From NCBI RefSeq assembly GCF_025770765.1, contig NZ_JANZKY010000014.1, positions 117,787 through 181,786 on the forward strand: a stretch of DNA of 64,000 nt. The letters are read 5' to 3'. Every line of letters starts with the position of its first letter. Within the stretch, counting starts at the first letter, position 1. The stretch comes from Propionivibrio soli (lineage in GTDB: Bacteria; Pseudomonadota; Gammaproteobacteria; Burkholderiales; Rhodocyclaceae). Positions 31,458-38,481 of the stretch are shown in pieces. Both the position numbers and the translations under genes were made by a program. Under the pieces are notes generated by a model, which did no database searches, was not told where the DNA came from, and was given only the letters and a program-made list of their open reading frames with translations.

Positions 31458-33161
31458 ATGAGTTATCAAGTCCTGGCGCGCAAATGGCGCCCGAGAACAT
31501 TCGAAAGCCTGGTTGGCCAGGAGCATGTGGTGCGAGCCTTGACGCACGCGTTGAGCGAGCAACGGCTGCACCACGCCTATCTCTTTACCGGCACGCGTGG
31601 AGTCGGCAAAACGACGCTCGCGCGAATCCTCGCAAAATCGTTTAACTGCGAAACGGGAATCACTGCGAAGCCTTGTGGTGTTTGTTCTGCGTGTACTGAG
31701 ATCGACGCCGGGCGTTTCGTCGACTTGCTTGAAGTGGACGCGGCGACCAATACCAAGGTCGACGAGATGCGGCAGCTGCTCGAGAACGCGGTCTATGCCC
31801 CGACGCGCGGCCGTTTCAAGGTTTATGTCATCGACGAAGTTCACATGCTTTCGAATTCGGCATTCAACGCGATGCTGAAGACGCTGGAGGAGCCGCCCGA
31901 GCATGTGAAGTTCGTTCTGGCTACTACCGACCCACAAAAGATTCCGGTAACCGTTTTGTCGCGTTGTCTGCAGTTCAACCTCAAGCAGATGACGCCGCCG
32001 CTGATCGCCGGGCATCTGAAGCATATTCTTGAGGTCGAATCGATCCCGGCGGATGCCGCTTCTCTGAATCTACTCGCGCGTTCGGCTTCGGGCAGCATGC
32101 GCGACGCATTGTCGCTGCTCGACCAAGCCATCGCGCACGGCGCCGGCCGCGTTGACGAGGCGCAGGTTCGGGCCATGCTCGGTACGGTCGATCTCGACTA
32201 CCTTTTCGACGTCTTTGACGCTCTGCTGGCGAGCAATGCGGCACGCATGCTGCAAATAGCGGACGACATGTCGACGCGCAGCTTATCGTTCGACGCGGCA
32301 TTACAGGAGATGGCGAGTCTGCTCACGCGTGTTCAGGTCATGCAACTCGCGCCGCAAGCAATTGCCGACGACTTGCCGGACCGGGCGCGAGTGGAGCGAC
32401 TGGCTGCCGATTTCGACCCTGAATTCGTCCAACTCGCTTATCAGATCGCCGTGCACGGGCGCAAGGAGTTGCCGCTGGCTCCGGACGATCTGGCAGGCTT
32501 CGTAATGACCTTGCTTCGCCTGTATGCCTTCCGCCCGGAGTCGCCGAACAGTAGCGGTGAATTGAAACGACCGGCGGCAAAGGGGAACAGCAATCCGGCA
32601 CCGGCCACAAAACCGGCGGTATCCGCACGAGCAGTGACCGTGGCTACAGCGCCGGCGGACGAGGGGTGTGCTGAAACTCCAGAAATGCCGGGAGCCGAAC
32701 CTCAAGTCATCTCATTGCCCACGCCGGACGAATCGCAAGCCGGTCAAGGTCTTACTGGGAAGCAGTCCGACAGGGGGGGCGACCGGGACACAGACTGGCA
32801 TGAAATCCTTTCAGCGCTGAAGATCGGAGGCATGGCGCGTGAACTTGGACAGCATTGCGTGCTCGCCGAGTCGAATGCGGGACGAGTCGTACTCTCGCTT
32901 GCTCCGGCGCATCGGCATCTCGCGATGAAGGCGGCTCAGGACAAGCTGCAACAGGCACTCGGTGACTATTTCGGCCGAGCGGTACATTTGGCAATCAACG
33001 TGGAGGAGACCGGTGGGGATACCCCGGCGGCCGCCGCGCAGCGAAAGCGCCAAGAGCGCCAGAGTCAGGCAATCGAGGCGGTCGAGCAAGACGATTTCGT
33101 CCGCGGCGTCATCGACACCTTCGATGCCAAGTTGATCGATTCTTCCATTAAACCCCTTTAA
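31458..33161 (+). CDS. dnaX: DNA polymerase III subunits gamma and tau
   Basis: DnaX is the clamp-loader ATPase subunit. The 567-residue protein has MSYQVLARKWRPRTFESLVG at the start, Walker A GTRGVGKT at residues 45-52, a zinc module (CETGITAKPCGVCSAC), Walker B-type VYVIDEVHML and the SRC motif LSRCLQF. Domains III to V follow, with a Pro/Ala-rich linker about residues 370-440. I see no run of six or more A residues that would serve as the gamma-producing slippery site, so only the full-length form is apparent. ybaB and recR follow closely. Confidence 0.96.
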   Translation: MSYQVLARKWRPRTFESLVGQEHVVRALTHALSEQRLHHAYLFTGTRGVGKTTLARILAKSFNCETGITAKPCGVCSACTEIDAGRFVDLLEVDAATNTKVDEMRQLLENAVYAPTRGRFKVYVIDEVHMLSNSAFNAMLKTLEEPPEHVKFVLATTDPQKIPVTVLSRCLQFNLKQMTPPLIAGHLKHILEVESIPADAASLNLLARSASGSMRDALSLLDQAIAHGAGRVDEAQVRAMLGTVDLDYLFDVFDALLASNAARMLQIADDMSTRSLSFDAALQEMASLLTRVQVMQLAPQAIADDLPDRARVERLAADFDPEFVQLAYQIAVHGRKELPLAPDDLAGFVMTLLRLYAFRPESPNSSGELKRPAAKGNSNPAPATKPAVSARAVTVATAPADEGCAETPEMPGAEPQVISLPTPDESQAGQGLTGKQSDRGGDRDTDWHEILSALKIGGMARELGQHCVLAESNAGRVVLSLAPAHRHLAMKAAQDKLQQALGDYFGRAVHLAINVEETGGDTPAAAAQRKRQERQSQAIEAVEQDDFVRGVIDTFDAKLIDSSIKPL

Positions 33162-33182
33162 CCCAATTTCGAGGACAAAGCG

Positions 33183-33506
33183 ATGATGAAAGGCGGTATT
33201 GCCGGCTTGATGAAACAAGCCCAGCAAATGCAGGAAAACATGAAGAAGGCGCAGGAGCAGTTGGCTCAAGTTGAGGTTGAAGGCCAATCCGGCGCCGGGA
33301 TGGTGAAAGTTCTAATGACATGTGCCCATGACGTTCGGCGCGTGACGATCGATCCCTCGGTCATGGATGACAAGGAAATGCTTGAGGACCTGATCGCAGC
33401 GGCAGTTAATGATGCGATGCACCGTGCCGAGACTGTCACGCAAGAACGCATGGCCGGATTTACCGCGGGGCTGAATCTCCCGGCAGGAATGAAGCTTCCT
33501 TTCTGA
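33183..33506 (+). CDS. ybaB: YbaB/EbfC family nucleoid-associated protein
   Basis: A 107-residue DNA-binding protein of the YbaB/EbfC family, which coats DNA as a tweezer-like dimer. The coiled-coil N-terminus [17 protein letters not shown] and the following [16 protein letters not shown] with [19 protein letters not shown] are diagnostic. The dnaX-ybaB-recR order is widely conserved. Its stop codon overlaps the recR start by one base, indicating translational coupling. Confidence 0.96.
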   Translation: MMKGGIAGLMKQAQQMQENMKKAQEQLAQVEVEGQSGAGMVKVLMTCAHDVRRVTIDPSVMDDKEMLEDLIAAAVNDAMHRAETVTQERMAGFTAGLNLPAGMKLPF

Positions 33507-34105
33507 TGTCGACGCCATCCAGCCTCGAATCCCTGATCGAGGCATTGCGTTGCCTGCCGGGCGTCGGCCCGAAATCAGCTCAACGCATGGCTTATCACCT
33601 GATGCAGAGCGATCGTCCCGGCGCAAAACGTCTGGCCGACGCACTGCATTTGGCGCTGGGGGCATTAAAGCACTGCCAGCGCTGCAATACCTTCACGGAA
33701 AACGACATTTGCGACCGCTGCCGTTCATCGAAGCGTGATCCCAGCATGCTTTGCGTCGTCGAAACCCCAGTCGACATGAACATGATGGAACAAACCCATG
33801 CTTACTCGGGTCTGTACTTCGTTTTGATGGGTCGGGTTTCGCCGCTTGACGGTGTTGGTCCGCGCGAATTGCAACTCGAACAGCTCCTAGCGCGGGCCAC
33901 GGATGGGCAAGTGGAGGAAGTCATTCTGGCGACTAACTTCACCAACGAAGGCGAAGTTACGGCGCATTACTTGACCGAAATGCTCAAGAACCGAGGCCTG
34001 CGCGTATCGAGAATCGCGCGCGGCGTACCGGTGGGTGGCGAACTCGAATATGTCGATTCAGGAACGCTTGCACAAGCGGTCCGAGAACGAAAATCGCTTG
34101 CTTAA
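33506..34105 (+). CDS. recR: Recombination mediator RecR
   Basis: RecR works with RecF and RecO to load RecA at gaps. The 199-residue protein has the helix-hairpin-helix [20 protein letters not shown] (in part), the four-cysteine zinc finger [16 protein letters not shown], a Toprim domain starting [13 protein letters not shown], and the C-terminal Walker-B-like [14 protein letters not shown]. Third gene of the dnaX operon. Confidence 0.97.
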   Translation: MSTPSSLESLIEALRCLPGVGPKSAQRMAYHLMQSDRPGAKRLADALHLALGALKHCQRCNTFTENDICDRCRSSKRDPSMLCVVETPVDMNMMEQTHAYSGLYFVLMGRVSPLDGVGPRELQLEQLLARATDGQVEEVILATNFTNEGEVTAHYLTEMLKNRGLRVSRIARGVPVGGELEYVDSGTLAQAVRERKSLA

Positions 34106-34127
34106 CAAGTAGTTGGCATTGTCCGTT

Positions 34128-34155
34128 CTGACATCAGGGGGATTCCGTGTATAAT
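34128..34155 (+). promoter_or_regulatory. Promoter for the petABC operon
   Basis: CTGACA (-35, five of six to consensus) and TATAAT (-10) are spaced 16 bp, 51 bp before the petA ATG and after the recR stop. Confidence 0.65.
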
Positions 34156-34205
34156 CTTGCGCTTATTTTTCCACTATCGGTCATTTCGTTCCGAGGATCG
34201 GTCCG

Positions 34206-34802
34206 ATGAGCACAGCAGGCAAAATGGATTGCGGTCGTAGACGGTTGATCCTGGCGACGGCCGCTGTCGGCGGAGCCGGGGTGGCCACGATGGCCATTCC
34301 GTTCCTCTCCAGCATGCTGCCGTCCGAACGAGCCAAGGCGGCGGGTGCTCCGGTCGAAGTTGACGTGACGAATCTCGCACCGGGACAACTGATCACCGTG
34401 GAGTGGCGTGGCAAGCCGGTCTGGATTTTCAACCGAACTCAAGAAATGCTGGATACGCTTTCGAAAGTCGAAGGCGCGGTCGCCGACCCGAAATCCGAGG
34501 CGGATCAGCAACCAAACTCCTGCAAGAACGCGACGCGGTCGATCAAGCCCAACCTACTTGTTGCGATCGGTATTTGTACTCACCTTGGATGCTCTCCCTC
34601 CGCCAAGTTCAAGAAGGGTGCGGAGGAGGGGATGACGCAAGACTGGCCAGGCGGGTTTCTCTGTCCCTGCCACGGTTCCACGTTCGACTTCGCGGGGCGT
34701 GTCTACAAGAACAAGCCCGCGCCGACCAACCTCGTCGTACCGCCGCATACGTATCTTTCGGAGACGCGTATCTTGATCGGCGAAGAAACACGGGGGGCTT
34801 AA
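34206..34802 (+). CDS. petA: Ubiquinol-cytochrome c reductase iron-sulfur (Rieske) subunit
   Basis: The Rieske protein of cytochrome bc1 passes electrons from ubiquinol to cytochrome c1. The 198-residue protein begins with a twin-arginine-type leader (CGRRRLILATAAVGGAGVATM) that remains as the membrane anchor. The [2Fe-2S] ligands are in CTHLGC and CPCHGS, about residues 123-128 and 155-160. It is the first gene of petABC, two bases ahead of petB. Confidence 0.96.
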   Translation: MSTAGKMDCGRRRLILATAAVGGAGVATMAIPFLSSMLPSERAKAAGAPVEVDVTNLAPGQLITVEWRGKPVWIFNRTQEMLDTLSKVEGAVADPKSEADQQPNSCKNATRSIKPNLLVAIGICTHLGCSPSAKFKKGAEEGMTQDWPGGFLCPCHGSTFDFAGRVYKNKPAPTNLVVPPHTYLSETRILIGEETRGA

Positions 34803-34804
34803 CG

Positions 34805-36223
34805 ATGGGTGCCAAGACCAATCACGATAAATTCAAGTCGGACGGATCGCTCGCCGGAAACGCCCTCGAATGGGTTGACGCGCGTTTCCCGGCTATGTCC
34901 CTATGGCGGGACCATCTTGCCGAGTACTACGCGCCGAAGAACTTCAACTTCTGGTACTACTTCGGCTCTCTGGCCATTGTCGTACTGGCCATTCAGCTCA
35001 TTACCGGGATTTTCCTGGTCATGTTCTACAAGCCGGATGCGTCCTTGAACGCCGCCGGTGTTCCGGTCGCGTTTGCCAGCGTCGAGTACATCATGCGGGA
35101 CGTGAACTTCGGCTGGATCATCCGCTACATGCACTCGACAGGGGCGTCGGCGTTTTTCATCGTCGTCTATCTGCACATGTTCCGCGGCATGATGTATGGG
35201 TCGTACCGCAAGCCACGGGAACTCATCTGGATCTTTGGGACGCTCATCTACCTTGTCCTGATGGCTGAAGCATTCATGGGTTACCTCTTGCCTTGGGGCC
35301 AGATGTCGTTCTGGGGTGCGCAGGTCATCGTCAACCTATTCTCTGCGATTCCGCTGATCGGTGAGCCTCTGTCGATCTGGATTCGTGGCGACTACGTGAT
35401 CGGTGATGCGACATTGAACCGTTTCTTCTCATTCCACGTCATCGCCATTCCATTCGCCCTCGTCGGCCTGGTCGTTGCGCATATCATGGCGCTGCACGAA
35501 GTGGGATCGAGCAATCCCGACGGCATCGAGATCAAGGACAAGGTGGACGACAAGGGGATACCGCTCGACGGCATCCCTTTCCATCCGTACTACACGGTAA
35601 AAGACATTGTCGGCGTTGTCGTCTTCCTGATGGTTTTTTTCGGGATCGTTTTCTTCGCGCCAGAGGGCGGGGGTTATTTCCTCGAGTACAACAACTTCTT
35701 CCCCGCGGATCCGCTCAAGACGCCGCCGCATATCGCACCGGTGTGGTACTTCACGCCGTCGTATTCGATTTTGCGCTCGGTAACCTCCGACTTCGTCATT
35801 GTCCTGCAGGTCTGTGTTGCCGGGTTGTGGCTGTGGCTTGTCCGCGGTACGTCCGACGTCAAGCAGGTGATCATTACGCTCGCCGCGGTGGCCATCATCG
35901 TCGGTATGTGGGCTATCGACGCCAAGTTCTGGGGCGTAGTTGCCATGGGCACCTCGGTGCTGATCATCGGTTTTCTGCCCTGGCTGGATCGTAGTCCAGT
36001 GCGTTCGATCCGTTATCGCGGTCCGATCTACAAGGGTTTCTTGACGGCTTTCGTTATCGCTTTCCTGACCCTTGGTTATCTCGGTACCCAGCCGCCATCG
36101 GCGATAGGCGGATTGGTCGCACAGTTCTTCAGCCTCGTTTACTTCGCTTTCTTTTTCCTGATGCCTTGGTATACGAAGATCGACAAGTGCAAGCCGGTGC
36201 CGGAAAGGGTGGTCTACAAATGA
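34805..36223 (+). CDS. petB: Cytochrome b subunit of the bc1 complex
   Basis: The diheme core subunit of cytochrome bc1. At 472 residues (MGAKTNHDKFKSDG start) it is longer than the usual 400-430. The N-terminal heme region has RYMHSTGASAFFIVVYLHMFRG (in part) and GYLLPWGQMSFWGAQVI; the Qo motif appears as PEGGGYFL-EYNNFFPADPLKTPPHI followed by PVWYFTPSYSILRSV. After that an additional hydrophobic stretch (about residues 325-375, including a VAIIVGMWAIDAKFWGVVAMG-like segment) is inserted before the last helices. The petC start overlaps its stop as ATGA. Confidence 0.96.
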   Translation: MGAKTNHDKFKSDGSLAGNALEWVDARFPAMSLWRDHLAEYYAPKNFNFWYYFGSLAIVVLAIQLITGIFLVMFYKPDASLNAAGVPVAFASVEYIMRDVNFGWIIRYMHSTGASAFFIVVYLHMFRGMMYGSYRKPRELIWIFGTLIYLVLMAEAFMGYLLPWGQMSFWGAQVIVNLFSAIPLIGEPLSIWIRGDYVIGDATLNRFFSFHVIAIPFALVGLVVAHIMALHEVGSSNPDGIEIKDKVDDKGIPLDGIPFHPYYTVKDIVGVVVFLMVFFGIVFFAPEGGGYFLEYNNFFPADPLKTPPHIAPVWYFTPSYSILRSVTSDFVIVLQVCVAGLWLWLVRGTSDVKQVIITLAAVAIIVGMWAIDAKFWGVVAMGTSVLIIGFLPWLDRSPVRSIRYRGPIYKGFLTAFVIAFLTLGYLGTQPPSAIGGLVAQFFSLVYFAFFFLMPWYTKIDKCKPVPERVVYK

Positions 36224-36954
36224 GAGCGAATGTCGTGAAAAGACTGCTGCTAGCCCTTTTGGTGGCGCCGACACTCGCCTCTGCCGCCGGAGCCGCACTT
36301 CATCTTGATCGCGCACCGGACGTACAAGGTGATAAGGCGGCTTTGCAGAACGGTGCCCGGTTGTTCGTCAATTACTGCCTGAACTGTCACGGCGCCAGCT
36401 TCGTTCGCTACAACCGTATGACGGAACTCGGGCTCACGGAAGAGCAGATCCGCGACAACCTGATGTTCACCGCCGATAAGGTGGGAGAGCCCATGCGGGT
36501 TGCCGCGCGGTCTACGGATCAGAAGCAGTGGTTCGGAGCTGCGCCTCCGGATCTGTCGCTCGTTGCTCGGGCGCGTGCTTCCGGTGACGGCAGCGGAGCC
36601 GACTGGCTGTACACGTATTTGCGCTCCTTCTATCGCGACCCGCAGCGGCCGACCGGTTGGAACAACACGATTTTTCCCAATGTCGGTATGCCACACGCGC
36701 TCTGGCAGTTGCAAGGCGAACAGGTTCTGGATCACGAGAGCAACCATCTGCAACTCGCGACGCCAGGCGAACTTTCAACCACCGATTACGACAAGCAAGT
36801 GGCGGACTTGGTCGGGTTTCTGGTGTGGGCGGGCGAGCCGGCCGCCGGCTTCCGCAGAACGCTCGGATACGGGGTGCTCGCATTCCTGCTTGTTCTCTTC
36901 GCCGTCTCTTATGCTTTGAAGAAGGAGTTCTGGAAGGACGTCAAGAAGAATTAA
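36220..36954 (+). CDS. petC: Cytochrome c1
   Basis: The c-type heme subunit that accepts electrons from the Rieske protein. The 244-residue precursor has a signal peptide (MRANVVKRLLLALLVAPTLA), the heme motif CLNCH at about residues 50-54, a methionine-containing distal region (FPNVGMPHALWQL), and a C-terminal membrane anchor (GYGVLAFLLVLFAVSYALK). The start codon overlaps the petB stop, so petABC is translationally coupled. Confidence 0.96.
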   Translation: MRANVVKRLLLALLVAPTLASAAGAALHLDRAPDVQGDKAALQNGARLFVNYCLNCHGASFVRYNRMTELGLTEEQIRDNLMFTADKVGEPMRVAARSTDQKQWFGAAPPDLSLVARARASGDGSGADWLYTYLRSFYRDPQRPTGWNNTIFPNVGMPHALWQLQGEQVLDHESNHLQLATPGELSTTDYDKQVADLVGFLVWAGEPAAGFRRTLGYGVLAFLLVLFAVSYALKKEFWKDVKKN

Positions 36955-37058
36955 ACTGTTTTAGCAATCGTCGGTTTCTGAGCCGCGGCATCGCCGGCAG
37001 AAGCGCGAAATGCGTCTTCGCCGTCACGATGCCGGTTCGTTTTTTTGAGGGTTTGATC

Positions 37059-37655
37059 ATGATGAATCTCTATTCGGGCACCACATGCCCGTTCAGCCAA
37101 CGCTGCCGCATCGTTCTGTACGAGAAGGGCATGGATTTCCAGGTGATTGACGTCGATCTCTTCGCCAAGCCCGAGGACATCGCGATGGTCAATCCCTACG
37201 GGCGGGTGCCTGTCCTCGTCGAGCGCGATCTCATCCTGTACGAGCCGAACATCATCAACGAGTACATCGACGAGCGTTTCCCGCATCCGCAACTCATGCC
37301 GCCGGATCCGATCATGCGCGCACGGGCTCGTCAGCTTCTCGTCACGATGGAGCGCGAAGTCTTCTCGCATATCGAGGCGCTGGAAAAGAACCTCAAGACG
37401 GCCGACAAGGCGCGGCAAGTGATCCGCGATCGCCTCACGGAAATGTCACCGATCTTCGTCAAGCAGAAACACATGCTCGGCGAGGATTTCTCGATGCTCG
37501 ACGTCGCGATCGCGCCCTTGCTGTGGCGTCTTGACCATTACGGCATCGAGCTTCCGAAATCTGCGGCGCCGCTGATGAAGTATGCGGAACGGATCTTCAG
37601 CCGCCAGGGCTTCATCGATGCGTTGACCCCGTCTGAAAAGGCAATGCGCCGATAG
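37059..37655 (+). CDS. sspA: Stringent starvation protein A
   Basis: A glutathione S-transferase-fold protein that binds RNA polymerase and affects stationary-phase and acid-stress transcription. The 198-residue protein starts at the first of two adjacent ATG codons, seven bases after GAGGG: MMNLYSGTTCPFSQRCRIVL. The family is recognised by NPYGRVPVLVERDLILYE and EYIDERFPHPQLMP. It sits between petC and sspB, the standard order; sspA-sspB are probably cotranscribed. Confidence 0.95.
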   Translation: MMNLYSGTTCPFSQRCRIVLYEKGMDFQVIDVDLFAKPEDIAMVNPYGRVPVLVERDLILYEPNIINEYIDERFPHPQLMPPDPIMRARARQLLVTMEREVFSHIEALEKNLKTADKARQVIRDRLTEMSPIFVKQKHMLGEDFSMLDVAIAPLLWRLDHYGIELPKSAAPLMKYAERIFSRQGFIDALTPSEKAMRR

Positions 37656-37749
37656 CGTTTTCTCGGGACGCGGCGCACAATCTCTTTGCTCAGCTGCTCG
37701 CTCGCGTCCCGACCGATTTCTCTTACCTACAGTAAGTAAACCGAAAACC

Positions 37750-38172
37750 ATGGACCTCCCGTCGACCAAGCCCTACCTTCTACGAGCGATCCATGAATGG
37801 TGTTCGGACAATGGTTTTACCCCGTATATTGCGGTGGCCGTTGACGAGCGTACCCGTGTGCCGCGCGAGTTTGTCCGCGACGGGCAAATTGTCTTGAACA
37901 TCGGGTACGAGGCGACGGGGCACCTGAAGATTGCTAACGACCTCATCACTTTCCAGGCACGATTCGGCGGCGTGGCGCGAGACTTGTCCGTTCCGGTCGG
38001 TCGGGTGGTCGCAATCTACGCGAAGGAAAACGGCGCCGGAATGGCGTTTGAAGCTGACGCGGAAAATGCCGAGGAGTCCGGCGCAGTAGACCTTGTCTCC
38101 GACTCCGAAGACGACGAAAAGCCCGAACCTCCGCCCTCCGGCGGACGGCCCAAGCTGCAACGCATCAAGTAA
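37750..38172 (+). CDS. sspB: ClpXP protease specificity-enhancing factor SspB
   Basis: SspB binds ssrA-tagged proteins and delivers them to ClpXP. The 140-residue protein has the tag-binding domain (TKPYLLRAIHEWCSDNGFTP and FQARFGGVARDLSVPVGRV), an acidic flexible linker, and the C-terminal ClpX-tethering motif RPKLQRIK, close to the RPxLxxVK type. It follows sspA by 94 bp. Confidence 0.95.
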   Translation: MDLPSTKPYLLRAIHEWCSDNGFTPYIAVAVDERTRVPREFVRDGQIVLNIGYEATGHLKIANDLITFQARFGGVARDLSVPVGRVVAIYAKENGAGMAFEADAENAEESGAVDLVSDSEDDEKPEPPPSGGRPKLQRIK

Positions 38173-38370
38173 GCCCCCTTTCTGTTCGTCGAGAAGATCT
38201 AGCACTGCCGGTTCCCTCGCGTTCGATCCCGTCTGGTGTCGGAGTTCAAAGCTCCCGCGACCAGCGAGTTATGCCCTTCCTACCGTAGGGGGCATTTCCC
38301 GTACATCGGAGATATCCGGTGAGGAGGTACGTCCCGAATGCCCGGCAGTGAGGCGTACAGAAGGGACGCT

Positions 38371-38387
38371 TGCACCATCTTGAGGCA
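38371..38387. promoter_or_regulatory. NtrC-like binding site upstream of nasA
   Basis: TGCACCATCTTGAGGCA matches the dyad TGCACCA-N3-TGGTGCA at 12 of 14 defined bases. It lies about 80-96 bp before the predicted sigma-54 start, a usual place for an enhancer-binding protein. Confidence 0.5.
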
Positions 38388-38440
38388 CCTTGGCCGACTC
38401 TTCGCCCCTGCGGTCTCAATAACGCCATGATTCTTGTGTA

Positions 38441-38456
38441 TGGCATACCTGTTGCT
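38441..38456 (+). promoter_or_regulatory. Sigma-54 (-24/-12) promoter of nasA-ybiB
   Basis: TGGCATACCTGTTGCT matches TGGCACG-N4-TTGC with the invariant GG (38442-38443) and GC (38454-38455) at the right spacing. The predicted start near 38467 gives an unusually short leader of about 15 bases that still includes GAGGAG. The parallel arrangement upstream of nirB supports it. Confidence 0.6.
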
Positions 38457-38481
38457 CGATACGCGGGAGGAGCGATACGGC

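Larger units (their letters stand above)
38173..38481. other. sspB-nasA intergenic region with regulatory sites and secondary structure
   Basis: No gene is visible. The stretch carries an ATGCCC/GGGCAT hairpin (38271-38295), a 6-bp CATCGG/CCGGTG hairpin with a 6-base loop (38304-38321), and two alternative pairings, GTACG with CGTAC and CGTCCC with GGGACG, between about 38326 and 38368. The NtrC-like site and sigma-54 promoter listed separately are in the distal half. If transcription starts only at the sigma-54 site, the hairpins are upstream DNA and not leader RNA. Confidence 0.6.

Noticed and set aside
31458..33161. Programmed frameshift site in dnaX for a short gamma product
   Set aside because: No A6-G or similar slippery run was found in the gene.
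38173..38440. Possible molybdenum-cofactor riboswitch before nasA
   Set aside because: No match to the conserved Moco motif core; the stems seen are unrelated.
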